64,000 bases of DNA, from NCBI RefSeq assembly GCF_030272615.1, contig NC_081410.1:253067533-253131532 (forward strand), read 5' to 3'. Source of the DNA: Cryptomeria japonica (Eukaryota > Streptophyta > Pinopsida > Cupressales > Cupressaceae). A model generated the notes under the pieces. The model did no database searches. It was not told the origin of the DNA and was given only the letters and a program-made list of their open reading frames with translations. This document shows positions 22,535 through 33,040 of this stretch, in pieces (position 1 is the first letter of the stretch; every line of letters starts with the position of its first letter). Made by a program: the position numbers and the translations under genes.

Positions 22535-22916
22535 AATAAAATTATTCCATTATGAAGGGGGTTTCTACTTCTTCCTCTCTTACAGGGGTTGGTGGTTCCT
22601 CTCGAGCTTCGCTTTATGTGATACAAATTTGAGGAAAGAAAGTAGGATTGATCTTGTCCCCGTTGTTCTTGTGATAATCAAAAGTTCTATACTGAGTGAA
22701 AGCTCTATTGCTCAAAGGCTCTTTGTCAAATTTGTTGGATTTTCCCTGAAGGTACAAGTGCATATGATGCAAGAATACTCTATGTGAGATAAAGAGTTGT
22801 CTATTGATATAGAAAAAATTCCTTTTCTTGATAAAAACCTTTGAACCAATTTGTCTCTTCTTCAATTTAGCCTTTTGATGAAGACTCCTTTTTCTCAAGA
22901 TATGAGTGATGGTCAT
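22535..22916 (-). pseudogene. ORF1, pre-gag protein of element C
   Basis: ATG at 22916 opens a 100-codon frame to TAA at 22614. Homology to ORF1 of A continues in the same frame after that stop (EEPPTP region, to about 22535). The core NFFYINRQLFISHRVFLHH and KSNKFDKEPL is shared with A and D. The first half is lysine/arginine rich. Position between leader and gag matches the unknown ORF1 of Ogre-like elements. About 430 bases separate it from the gag ATG, unlike A where they abut. No known function. Confidence 0.5.
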
Positions 22917-24463
22917 ACAAAATGATACTTTGTTTCACTTTTTGAGGTATATTTGTTTATCAATGTTGATGTAGATTTGTTGGATGGATACTTTGTTTCA
23001 ATTGTTTTGAATCCTTTGATAAGAGAACACGACAAGCACACAAGCTTATAATCTTGTCCCTTTTGAATAAAGGCACAATAAATGTGGGTCTAAATCAACC
23101 CAATCATGAACCATTTGACCCTTTATAAATGTATGTAAGTTCCCAAGGCCTAAAGTTGGCCGAACTTTTTACTAGTCTAAAACAAGATGAAGAGAAATCA
23201 AACACTTTTTATCCCTAAGGTCATGTCCAGTTGCGATATTTTCAGCCCACATCTTGATATTTCTTCGACTTTGGTACTACATACCTTATGTATCTCATCA
23301 TGGAAGGTAAGGATGTGATATAATAAGTCTTGTGCGAGCATAAAAGATAGATGATCCCTATGATGGGGGAGTCACCACTTTCATCAAGCTACAAGTAGCC
23401 TTTCAAAAAGCCTTATTTCTACTCAAGGAAATATGTATGGTGAGTATCTTGGTAGCAAAACCATCTATGCTCTTGCACTGATTTTTTCACAAATATCCTC
23501 AATCAATAGAACGGGTGGGATTCTAAAATAAGAGGTGTCTAGTAATGTTTGATGTCTTTGGATGTAAGTTCATTCTGTAGTGATTCACTTAAGAGCCTTG
23601 TAACTCACGGTGGGGCCCATATGTCCTTTCGACAAGTTACACTATAGGAACAACTACACCCAAGGCTCCAACTTTCGCTCTCACCTGATTTCTATAGCAG
23701 CTCAAAGGATTTACCATGCAAGGTCATCCCAAGAGTGATGTGTCTCTTGGCAGACCTCTCTTAAAAATAGAAAATTTAGAGCATTACTAACACTTTTATC
23801 TTGCACCTAGGACCACGAGAACCAAGGGAGAGGATAGTTTGTGTTAGAAATGGGACCACTCTACAAATTTGAACAAGCATGCCAAACACGAAAAACACTT
23901 GTTCTTTTTAACTTTTTATTACAATATGATCTATTTTCTATTTGGAGATGTTGCTCCAAACAGACATGATGTTCTTTTTATTCCACAAAGCAATTTGTTT
24001 TCTAGCTAGGAAAGTGAAATCTTGGTCAACAAAATGAAAGCACACTTGCTTAAAAGAAAATCGCTTTTTCAAGTAAATGGACAAGTTGTTTGTTCTTTTT
24101 ATAGCCCAAATTTGAAGTGTGAATTTGCAAAAAGAAATTATAAGTTTGTTGTGAATTTTAGCTCTTGCAAATGATGTTCTTTTCAAGCCCAAAATACAAG
24201 TTTTGATTTGTTTTAAACACCAAACTTAAAATGTAAGGTTCTTTTTACCAAAATGAAGAAATGTGAATTATTTTTAACCAAATTTAGAAAATAAGTTAAA
24301 ACAAAATTGAAATCCTAAATTAAACTCCTCCAACCTGCAAGAAATCGTAAAAAAACCCTGCATGTAAACAAGTTAGAAAAATCAAAGATTTTATGTGGGC
24401 TTCCACAAGCCTAAGTTTAATTTTTTTGGTTACAATTTTGAGCTCTTTGTTACAAAAGTGCTA
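22917..24463 (-). other. Leader of element C, non-coding
   Basis: Long leader between the repeat cluster and ORF1. It contains stretches resembling the A leader, for example GGAGATGTTGCTCCA with TTCTTTTTATT (23943-23980 here; 2160-2200 in A) and AACCCTGCA near 24353. No frame is supported. Confidence 0.5.
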
Positions 24464-24745
24464 CTCTATGAGAACACAGAAGTGCTACTTCGGACAACAA
24501 TGCCAAAGTACTCTCAAAAGCACAAAACTAATAACAACAACGCTAAAATATTAAAAAAGCGCTAATTTAAAATGTTTGACAGAATCAAAGAACTGACAGA
24601 CAAAGAGCGCAAAAACGCTAGATTATTACAACAACGTTGATTAATGAACAAAAGCGCTAAAACTCTAACTAAAGTGCTAAAACTATAACTAAAGCGCTAA
24701 AAATCTTCTGACAAGGGCCACAAAACGCAAGACAAAAGCGCTAAA
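24464..24745 (+). repeat. Degenerate GCGCTA-type repeat in the C leader
   Basis: Copies include AAAAAGCGCTAATTT, AAAAACGCTAG, AAAAGCGCTAAAAC and four near-identical AAAGCGCTAAAA/AAAGTGCTAAAA units at 24650-24705. Spacing is about 18 to 30 bases. The cluster ends about 45 bases before the tRNA-Trp-like segment. Confidence 0.75.
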
Positions 24746-24789
24746 GTGCAACCTACGTGTGAACATTCAAGAAAATCCCAAAAACAAAA

Positions 24790-24840
24790 GTTAGAATCGA
24801 AATCAGAAGGTTGTGTGTTCAATTCATGTCGGGTTCACCA
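24790..24840 (-). promoter_or_regulatory. Primer binding site with 51-nt tRNA-Trp 3' half, element C
   Basis: The plus strand from 24790 to 24840 reads like the 3' half of a plant tRNA-Trp(CCA), from the anticodon stem through T-arm and acceptor to the terminal CCA. By recall of the plant tRNA sequence, about 41 of 51 positions agree with no gap; the last 18 (CATGTCGGGTTCACCA region) agree at all but one. Two bases (AA) separate it from the LTR. A normal primer site is 18 nt. It is not a tRNA gene, since the 5' half is missing. Confidence 0.8.
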
Positions 24841-24842
24841 AA

Positions 24843-26281
24843 TGATGCACGCTAAAAGGGGCACAAGGCACAAAAGATATAGTTCAAATGTTAGTAGATT
24901 AGTCACAACCAAAACCAAATATGAATGAACCTAAAAACCTTAACATGCACATCAAGAGAGATATAAAGCACAAAATAAGAAGCCTACATAAACAAAAAAG
25001 GGAAAGAAGACCCTCCAAGATGCTCCTCAAAATGCTCATAGTTGTTCCTCCCTTGTTCCTCTCCTCTCCAAGTCCCACATGAGTGTAGCTCTTAGCTTTT
25101 TGCACTATTCATGGATGCCATATAAAGATTCAAGATGGTTGGGAAAATGAAAACATATGCTTATGCAAGTGTAAATGAGTTACTATGAGAAAGCTCCTAA
25201 TTAGTTTATGTAAATCTTAGTAAAATAACAATGAAAATGCTTCTTAATGCTCTCTAAAATGACTATAAGTTTGATGCTAAAAGAATTCTAATCCTAAAAA
25301 TGAAGAATGAGAACTCTATTATAGGAGAAATAGGGCAATGGATGGTCAAGATTGAGTAATCTTAACAAGGGCTGGGATTCATGGGTTTATGATCCTTGTG
25401 ATGGCTTTAAATCCAATCCCATGATGACAAATGTCAACATGAGATAGCTTGAGAGGAGAGGGAAGAAGCATTAAATGCTTGAAATGACATGAAGGTTACC
25501 TTAGGAGGGTTTGGTTAGGCTTGAGTTAGTGAATAAAGCTTTTATTCAATTAATAATGCCTTTATCCAATGGATAAATTCTTGTGCAAGAGTTAGTGGGG
25601 ATAACCATGGTCAAAGCAATGAATGCTTGAAGAGACCCATGAGTTGAATGAGGGTTGAGTTTAGAGGAAAAACCTCTAACTATGTGGGTGAGTTGAGTTT
25701 AACCATTAATGGTTATGTAAGAACCATAAATGGTTTAGAAGACTTTGTGGGTTAACTTGTTGAAGGATAAAAAACCTTTAATGCATTTCAAAGACTTTGG
25801 AGGCTTTGAGAAGTGACTTCTCTTTGCTTAGGAATGTGACAATAATTAGGGAGGGGGATTAGGCTAATTTTGAATGGATTAGAAGAATCTAGAAGGGGTT
25901 TAGGATGCAAATGGGTTTGGTGGGTGAGAGAAAATAGGATTTTATTTAGAAATAAAATCTATTTATTGGTGCAACTTGCATTTGTAGGAGAATGCAAGTG
26001 GAGGGGGGGGGGAGGTTTAGAGATTTTAAATAAATATATATTTTTATTTAAATGAGGATAGGGGTTAAATTAAACAAATATGCTTTATTCATTTAATTAA
26101 TTGTTAGAGTATGGTTTAATGAATTAATTTAAATAAATTGAATTATTTATTTTATTAATAGAAGAAGAGGTTCAAGATGAATTAATTAAATATCAATTTA
26201 ATTAACTGTTGACTGATGGTTAAATAATCAAATAAATACTACATATTCATTTAATTAAGTGGACGAATCTATGTGTCTACA
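24843..26281 (-). repeat. 5' LTR of element C (1439 bp)
   Basis: The minus strand begins TGTAGACACAT at 26281 and ends in CA at 24843. It differs from the 3' LTR by scattered substitutions and small indels, roughly 5% by eye over sampled stretches. A TATA-like site lies at 25316-25324 and a poly-G run near 26004. Confidence 0.9.
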
Positions 26282-26286
26282 TAGTT
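26282..26286. repeat. Target-site duplication of element C, right copy (TAGTT)
   Basis: Identical to 8390-8394. Joining the flanks gives back a continuous element B LTR. Confidence 0.85.
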
Positions 26287-26690
26287 TAATTGTTATTTCT
26301 TGAATTCATATAGCTTAATATTCATTCATCTAGCTTAATCTTGAATCCACTTAGTTTAATCTTGTGCTCATATAGATTAAATCTTCTATCTTGGTGTAGT
26401 CGAGCCACTGGTATTGCTTATACAAATCTGAGAGCAAGTCTATACTCGCATCTTTTAGAAGGAAATAGGTCAATTTGTTATGGTTTTTATATTCATGATT
26501 ATCTCTGTCTAACCATGCATGCAATGACTTAATTGAAGTGTTGTGTCTTACAGCTTGTAGATACTTATCCACTTTTCACACACACAAGTGCAAGTGCTTT
26601 ACCCATGCTTCCATTTTGCACACATGATTGTCAACCAAAACATTTATAGCTAGAAACCTTAAAAATTTCATATTGATGCATACCGATACA
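26287..26690 (+). repeat. 3' LTR of element B, second part (end uncertain)
   Basis: Continuation of the LTR interrupted at 8394. The length is estimated from the D LTR, where about 400 bases follow the equivalent point. The repeated words TAGCTTAAT/TAGTTTAAT (26280-26370) and ATGCATGCAATGA near 26513 recall the D LTR. I could not fix the 3' end or a target duplication for B. Confidence 0.4.
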
Positions 26691-27020
26691 TTGTTTTAGT
26701 GTTCTCATTATTTGCAAAGATGATAGAATTTGGGTATACACATACCAATTACATCTACTTGAACATTTGTGAAGCATCCATTGTGCATATGCAAGCCATG
26801 CTCATGATATGTTGTGAGAAGACATTTCATGTAGTTCTCTATCAAATCATTCATATGACATCAAACAATACATAAGCTTTTTCAACATCTCCTTCTTGTA
26901 AATAACCTGCAATAATATTGAGCATCCCTGAAGACTCTAGCTTTCTAGCATTTTGAAAGTTTCTTGAAATATAGTTATGAATTTATCAACTAAAGTTTTT
27001 CGAGCAAGGGAGGTTAGAAA
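26691..27020. other. Unassigned flank between element B and Copia-1
   Basis: AT-rich sequence with one short PPR-like coding remnant on the minus strand (26857-26932). Nothing else recognised. Confidence 0.3.
26857..26932 (-). pseudogene. Possible pentatricopeptide-repeat (PPR) gene fragment
   Basis: About 25 codons on the minus strand read GMLNIIAGYLQEGDVEKAY, then VLFDV and a stop. This resembles one plant PPR motif (the usual pattern is M-I-x-GY-x-Q-x-G-x-x-x-x-A-x-x-LF-x-x-M). PPR proteins edit or process organelle RNA. Neighbouring sequence does not extend the similarity convincingly, so it is at best a tiny gene remnant, and chance is possible. Confidence 0.3.
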
Positions 27021-27025
27021 GTTAG

Positions 27026-27364
27026 TGAAGAAGTTGAGAAAGTATAACTTCTGAGATCCCAAGAGCATCTGTATGCAAGAATACCTGTCACAAGAGAAGA
27101 TTGGAGACTGAACCCAAAAAGGCTCTAAAAAGATATTATCATTTAGAGAGGGAATGAAAAATAAAGTTACAATACAATCCTTATGAAAGGAGAATTAGAA
27201 ACCCTAAAGATGTGCAACCCTAAAGAGATAAAAAGTATTTAATAATTAGAATAATTATTAAGTACCTACAATATTATGAAATGCCTAAGTTTAGCTTAAG
27301 CGTAGAGTATAATAGACTAATAATTAAATAAATAATTATTAGCTAATACAAGATAACTATAACA
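27026..27364 (-). repeat. 3' LTR of Copia-1 (339 bp)
   Basis: The plus strand starts TGAAGAAGTTGAG and ends TAACTATAACA. It is about 60 bp longer than the 5' LTR, mainly through a partial duplication around CCCTAAAGA (27200-27230) and extra AT-rich sequence. Confidence 0.85.
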
Positions 27365-27390
27365 ACCCCCCTTAAGATGAACTTAGGGAG
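27365..27390 (-). promoter_or_regulatory. Polypurine tract of Copia-1
   Basis: The minus strand reads CTTAAGGGGGGT directly before the LTR start TGTTATAG. The same sequence type (CTTAAGGGGGGG) precedes the copia LTR at 58458-58923. Confidence 0.75.
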
Positions 27391-27498
27391 TAGATAAAAA
27401 ACTAAATGCAAGAAAGCAAAAATGCAACTATAGGAAGAAAGGCAAAATTTGGGTCCCGACAACAAGGCCTGATGAGGTAACCAATCACAACCAAATCT

Positions 27499-28119
27499 CT
27501 ATGAAATGGAGAAATAGAGAAAACCACATGGGAAAAAAACTCTACTCCAAAAAGAGATGGGAAAAAGAATGTAAAGAAAAAACATGAAGGCAGGAAGGCT
27601 TGAATGAGACCCCCCTAGGACAAATTCCTTCACCCCAAGCATAGAGCACAACTGAATATAGCGCGGAGATGAAAAAGGTTTAGTGAAGATGTCAGCAACC
27701 TGCTCCTCTATAGGAATGTACTCCAAGATGAGAAAGCCACCCTGAATCAACTATCTGATGAGGTGCATGTGAAGATCAATGTGTTTAGACGTCTGGTGCT
27801 CCACTGGGTTACGAGAAAGGTGAATGACACTCTGATTGTCACACCAAACAATAGTGGGACTATCAAGAGGGAACCCAAACTCAGTCATCAACTGTCGAAG
27901 CCATAAAACCTCCTGACTAGCTAGCACCACTGCTCGGTACTCAACCTCTATAGATGATAATGAAATAGAAGACTTCTTCTTGCAAGACCACGTGATACGA
28001 CCATAACCAAGGCAAAAAACAAAGCCAGAAGTAGACTTCCGATCTTGAGCATCACCAGCCCAATCTTAGTCAGTGAAGCCAACAATGTGAGGGGATCCTG
28101 AAGTATAGTGAATGCCAAA
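27499..28119 (-). pseudogene. RNase H of Copia-1
   Basis: Minus-strand pieces show the copia RNase H order: DWAGDAQDRKSTSGFVFCLG, WSCKKKSSISLSSIEVEYRA, WCDNQSVIHLSRNPVEHQ and, near the end, PIEEQVADIFTKPF (27750-27499). The Asp-Glu-Asp catalytic set is partly visible. The end of the frame (after GVKEFVLGG) leads into 3' untranslated sequence that element E shares. One stop lies before LIQGGF. It would degrade the RNA strand during reverse transcription. Confidence 0.75.
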
Positions 28120-29240
28120 CTATGTAGTGCCCCAAATGTACCTCAAAATATGTTTGGTTGCTTGCCAATAGATCTCATGAGGATCATGGGAGAACTGAGA
28201 GACAAGACCAACCGCAAAAGAAACATCCAGGCAGGTATGGGTCAGGTACAACAAACTGCCAACCAACTGCCTATATAAGGTAGAATCAGCAGAAGGTGTA
28301 GAACAAGTGGTGGACAAAACAACACCTGACTGAAATGGTGTGGATGCAGGCTTGCAAGTAAGCATGTCAAATATTTGAAGCATATCAAGAGCATACTTCT
28401 ATTGAAGTATGGAAATCCCAGTGGAAGACTGAATAACTCGTAGGCCCAAAAATAGTGCAGAAGGCCAAGAACTGTCAACTCAAATTGCTCCATCAAGGCT
28501 CGCTGAATATCTTGAATCAAGGAGGATGAGCTACCAGTAATGATAAGATCATCAACATAGAGCACAAGGATAACTATATCATCCCCCTGATGCTGAATAT
28601 AGACTGTAGGATCATAATGACAATGTGTAAAGAGTGTGGAAAGCAAGATAGAGTCCATCTTCTCATACCAGGCCCGAGGAGCCTATTTGAGACCATATAA
28701 TGAACGTCGAAGTCTGCAAACCAAAGAGGAATCCTGCAAAAATCCCTGAGGCTGCTCCATATAGATTTTCTCACGAAGGTCTCCACACAAGAAAGCACTA
28801 TTCACATCCATTTGAAAAATTGTCCATCCCCATGAAGCTGCTAGAGAAAGTACAAAGTGAAGAGAATTCATCTTGGCGATAAGCAAAAAGGTCTTGAAGT
28901 AGTCAATACCCTCCACCTGAGAAAACCCCTTCGCAACAAGACGAGCCTTGTACTTATTAATAGAACCATCTACAACATACATGGTATGGTATACCCACTT
29001 GCACCGAACCAATTTTCTTCCCTTCAGAAGAGGACAAAGATCCCAAGTATGATTCTTCATCAAAGAAGAATACTCCTTATCCATGGCCCTATCCCGATCT
29101 GGGTGACCTGTCACCTCTAAAAATTCCTGAGGATCATCCAAAATGGCATGACTTAGAATGCTAGATCTAGATGTTTGTGCACAAGTACAATGAGTGTCGG
29201 TAGCATAACCTGCCATAAAACCAATAACATCAACTATAAA
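28120..29240 (-). pseudogene. Reverse transcriptase of Copia-1
   Basis: Frames 29216-28683 and 28658-28242 are in the same phase, separated by a TAG (28683) where copia RTs have Gln (YGLK, stop, APRAWYEKMD). Motifs: NHTWDLCPLLKGRKLVRCKW, YKARLVAKGFSQVEGIDY, QMDVNSAFLCGDL and the catalytic LYVDDLIITG. A frameshift follows near 28390. Upstream is a proline run (29330-29270, coded by a GGT/CCA microsatellite). The RT would copy element RNA. Confidence 0.85.
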
Positions 29241-29261
29241 CTGGGCCCACTTGGGAAAAGG

Positions 29262-30240
29262 CTAAGCAACGGGTGGTGGTGGTGGTGGTGGTGGTGAAGG
29301 TGGACCATCATCTGCATCATCCTCAAGGAAGAAGGAGTCCTCAAAAGATGAAGAGGGAGGAGGAGGCAGTGAGGGAGAAGCTACTGATGGAGAATCCATC
29401 TGAGGAAGGTGCTCAACGAATTGGACATCTCGCCTAAGCAAGACCTCTTTGGAATCAGGATCAAACAACCTTAACATCCTCATAGTAGCCAACAAAAATG
29501 AGTGATCGACTCTTCCTCTCCATGGATTTCCTCTAAGCATCTAGAATAAATGCCCAAGCCTCACTACCAAAAGCTCGGAATGAAGAAACATCAGGCTTGA
29601 CATGGGACCAAGCCTCCTTAGGAGTCAATTGGCGCAATGCCTTATGAGGCATTTGATTCTGAATATAAGTAGCACAATTAACTACCTTAGCCCAAAAAGT
29701 AGGTTGCATATAACATGACTGAAGCATACAATTGGCCATCTCCCTTGGTGTTATGTTCTTTCTCTCAGCAACACCATTCTTTTGAGGGGTGTGAGGAACG
29801 GATAACTAATGCTACAAACCATGCTTTATGTAGAAATCTGTAAAATCCTGATTCACATATTCTCTCCCATCATCTGTGTGTATCCTCTTTATAGAATGAC
29901 CATATTGATTTAGACAAATGTCTTAAAGACTCAAAATGAATCAAAGACATCAGGCTTGTACTTAAGAAATTACACCCATGTGCATCTGGAGAAGTCATCA
30001 ATGAAAGTGAGCACATACTTAGACCCTAAAAAAGATGGAGTCAAAAATAACATAAGATCACTGTGGATGAAATCCAAGGGTACCTTAGCATGGGTGGCTC
30101 TACCTGTAGGAAAAGGATCATGGTGATGCTTACCAAGTGCACAACCTTGACATAAACCATCAGTATAGGATATCTGAGGGAGCCTAATAACAAGTGCCTG
30201 TGTGCTCATCTTCTATAAGTATCTATTGTTGACATGGCCA
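29262..30240 (-). pseudogene. Integrase of Copia-1, degraded
   Basis: The minus strand shows CQGCALGKHHHDPFPTG (GAG-pre-integrase end), IHSDLMLFLTPSFLGSKYV, LTFIDDFSRCTWV (catalytic Asp region) and later PKEAWSHVKPDVSSFRAFG and DPDSKEVLLRRDVQFVE. The middle part, with the DDE motif second Asp and Glu, is full of stops and frame changes (29740-29970). It ends in the proline-rich stretch before RT. Confidence 0.75.
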
Positions 30241-30246
30241 AAATGC

Positions 30247-30700
30247 TCATGCCATAGTCTCCTCACTCAATCTACATGTGCTACAAGATAAAAACACCTG
30301 AACCATCTGGACTCTCAAAGCCATCAAACCGAATAATTGAGAACCATGATCAACCCTGCCAGTAGCCACAACCAAATCAAGATCATAGAGCTCTTGAATA
30401 ACCAAATCATGTGGTGAGAACTTAACCATTTTACCAAAGCTAGAATGAAAAATATGATAAACAGAGATGAGGTTCGTAGAAATGTCCAGAACCAAAAGAA
30501 CATCCTGAAAACAACCACCTGTCAATGGAACAGAACTTGAACCTAAACTTGAAACTGAAAGTTGTGTTGAGTCACCAATTGCAATTTGTAAAGTATTACT
30601 ATGAGCAAGTGAGGTAACAAGCTGTGGTGAGTGTGTCATGTGGTGAGAAGCCCTGGAATCAATAAAACAAGTGGATGTAGAAGGAATAGCTCATGCAGAA
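30247..30700 (-). pseudogene. Protease of Copia-1
   Basis: FIDSRASHHMTHSPQLVTSL marks the copia aspartic protease, with DSR in place of DSG at the active site. A frame of 130 codons follows (30639-30247) through IGDSTQLSVSS, VLLVLDISTNLISVYHIF and VVATGRVDHGSQLF. The altered active-site Gly and a stop upstream make it inactive. Confidence 0.75.
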
Positions 30701-31569
30701 AGATAATGTCCTTTCCCAGTAGAAGAGGAAGATGGAGGTTGAGGAGTAGAAATATGATGCTGCTACATGGCTTCCTCCAAAGCCTCTAATCGTTTCCAAC
30801 AATGACAAACTGGATGACCTTCTTTGCTACAGAAACTACAAAGTTCATCTGATTTCTTCTTAGTCTTGGAGGAAGATTCACCAAACTTAGAAGAGTGCTC
30901 TTGTTTGGGATAGGACTTTGGTTTGAAATCTGACTTAGGTGGTGTCTTGGAGGGATGCTCACTACCAGTTGAATCCTTCTTAGGCTTCAGTTTCTGCTTC
31001 TTGTTCTCTTTAGATGTCTAAGCAACCAATGCTTTTGGCTTTAATCCTGTGAGAGTGTCCAATTGAGATAGGTGATCCTTCTCACGAGTCAAGCAATCAC
31101 ATAACACATCAAAAGTAGGCATGGTGAAGCATGTACCCAATGCATCCATAGTAGAATAAAAGGTGGAAGAAAATATCTGATAGGGACCTTGAAGCTTAGA
31201 GAGAATCAGGTAGATAAACTCTAGTTCTGTCTTATTCATACCACTACTATGGAGGATAGCTCTGGTGGTTTTAAACTTGTTTAGAAAGTCCTCAATGTGA
31301 GGAAAAGACTCAGGTAACGAGGAAGAGAGCTCTACCTCAATCTGTAATGCTCTGAACTCATTGACAATACCAAAGAGAGTTTCAAATTTGGACCACATAG
31401 CCTCATCCATCTTATTTAGGTGTCAAAGAATCTCAAAAGGACACTACAAAAATGATTGATCCACATCGAAATAGGACCACAACACCCTTGATCTAAGAAG
31501 CCTCATCATATGATCTTTCTAGAGGTGATAGTTCTAGGATGTAAGAAGATCAACTGAAGAATTTGCCAT
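30701..31569 (-). pseudogene. Gag of Copia-1
   Basis: The start at ATG 31569 (MANSSVDLLTS) fits copia gags, followed by several stops. A 130-codon frame (31410-31018) carries the UBN2-type gag core (KFETLFGIVNEFRALQIEVE, FPHIEDFLNKFKTTRAIL, LSKLQGPYQIF). The zinc knuckle is visible further down in another frame (CSFCSKEGHPVCHCW, about 30830). Particle-forming protein, not functional here. Confidence 0.75.
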
Positions 31570-32722
31570 GTGTACCTGTACCTGAACCTGGACTTGCTCT
31601 TGATTTTTTTGATTAAGTGCTCTTTCAGACTAGACAAAAGATGCAGAAGGGTTTTTTTTTTTTTTTGAGTTTAGGTGTTCTGATTTTCTGAAGTAAAATA
31701 CAAAAAATAGTAAAAAATAACACCCCCCACAATATGTAAAGCAAAAAACTAGTACAATCTGATAGCCAGGAAAGAAGATAAGCAAAGAAAATGCGTCAGA
31801 CATTATCTTGTGTACCTAGTGATTTTTCTGGAATAAAAACTCCAAATATGTGAAGATCTCTCCAAGACCTTTCTGACACCAATTAGTTTTCTGAAAACGG
31901 AGTCCATTTGCCCAAGATATGGCTCCCAGAGTGCAGAAAAGAGTGCTGACTTGGACGGCAAAAACTAGGTACTAGATGAAAAAATCAGCAAATCTCACCT
32001 CCAGATCTGAGTAGAGCTTGAAAAGGGCTTTCCGGCACCTATTCATTTTTGAAAATCTGACTTTGTTTTCCGTAGTTATGGCAAAAAAACCAATACATTG
32101 TCAAAAAACCTTCAAGGAAAAAAAAGGCCCCCCTGCTAATGGCAAGGAGGTGGCGCAATGGCCTAGCAGTGGTGGAGGTTGGGCAGCGTGCAGTGGGTAG
32201 CGGTGGCCAAGCGTGGTGTAGCGGATGATGGTGGTCAGGCACAGTGCAGCGGGCGGCAGCGGCGACGGGGTTTCTAGGCAGAGGGCGACAACTGCAAGTT
32301 TCTGGGCAGCGGAGGGGCTGCTGGCGGTTCCCTAGCTACTTGCAGCTACCAGAAGGGCTGGCCCTGGTGAACAGTGACGGTTCTGTCCTGGGCAAGCCAT
32401 TAAAATTCCCAAAACAAATGATTTTTTTGTTTTTTTATTTTATTTTTATTTTTTTAAAAATTTTACCTTGAAAAATGTGCCCGTAAAGGGCCAAAATAAA
32501 AAAGTCCCAGAGCTAAAGTTGTCCAAATTGGACAAATTTTTTATGAAAATTGGGGTTTTTAGGTGTTTTGAGGTCAATGGTGAGGTCTGTTTGAGCTCAA
32601 AATTCCCAGAAACAAAAAAGATACCCCAGATCCAAACTAAAACTCTGAAAAAAAAACTGATACCCTTGCCTCCAGAAAAAATCTTCTGAAAAGAAATCAG
32701 GAACAAATAACAGTAGATGTAG
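31570..32722 (-). other. Leader of Copia-1, with GC-rich island
   Basis: Untranslated region between primer site and gag. A GC-rich patch at about 32150-32345 (GCAGCGG, GGCGGCAGCGGCGACGG) is unlike the surrounding AT-rich DNA. A poly-T run lies at 31652-31668. No coding frame of its own is supported. Confidence 0.6.
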
Positions 32723-32734
32723 GCTCTGATACCA
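32723..32734 (-). promoter_or_regulatory. Primer binding site of Copia-1 (initiator Met tRNA)
   Basis: The minus strand reads TGGTATCAGAGC, the standard copia primer site, directly at the LTR end (32735). Confidence 0.85.
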
Positions 32735-33013
32735 TGAAGAAGTTGAGAAAGTACAACTTTTGAGATCCCAAGAGTATCTGTATGCAAGAATATCTATCAC
32801 AAGAGAAGATTGGAGACTGAATACAAAAAAGGCTCTAAAAAGAGATTATCATTCAGAGAGGGAATGAAAAATAAAGTTACAATACAATCCTTATGATAGG
32901 AGAATTAAAAACCCTAAAGAGATAAAGAGTATTAAATACCTACAAAATTATTAAATAAATAAATACAAGATAACTAATAATAAACTAGAGTATAATACAA
33001 GATAACTCTAACA
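32735..33013 (-). repeat. 5' LTR of Copia-1 (279 bp)
   Basis: Starts TGAAGAAGTTGAG at 32735 next to the primer site, ends AACTCTAACA at 33013 and is followed by the GTTAG duplication. Similar to 27026-27364 apart from about 60 bp of indels. Confidence 0.85.
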
Positions 33014-33040
33014 GTTAGGATTTGTGAGCAAGTGAGCATA

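Larger units (their letters stand above)
8395..26281 (-). mobile_element. Element C: complete Ty3/gypsy (Tat-type) retrotransposon, 17,887 bp
   Basis: Minus-strand element with both LTRs (5' LTR 26281-24843, 3' LTR 9851-8395), matching TG...CA ends, a tRNA-Trp-type primer site, a polypurine tract and an exact 5-bp target duplication TAGTT. Internal order on the minus strand: leader, ORF1, gag, protease, RT with RNase H, second RNase H, integrase, spacer with minisatellite, antisense PMD gene, polypurine tract. The second RNase H between RT and integrase marks the Tat lineage. It is unusually long. All coding parts carry stops or frameshifts. The LTRs look about 95% alike by eye. Confidence 0.9.
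27026..33013 (-). mobile_element. Copia-1: Ty1/copia retrotransposon, 5988 bp, decayed
   Basis: Minus-strand element with LTRs 32735-33013 (5') and 27026-27364 (3'), an initiator-Met-type primer site, a polypurine tract and target duplication GTTAG (27021-27025 and 33014-33018). Domain order gag, protease, integrase, RT, RNase H is that of Ty1/copia. The reading frame is broken by stops and frameshifts in most domains. Confidence 0.9.

Noticed and set aside
24790-24840. A tRNA-Trp gene
   Set aside because: Only the 3' half is present, and it includes the terminal CCA, which plant nuclear tRNA genes do not encode. It abuts an LTR, so it is a primer site.
29274-29300. Independent microsatellite locus (GGT)n
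   Set aside because: It lies in frame in the proline-rich stretch between integrase and RT of Copia-1, so it was not listed separately.
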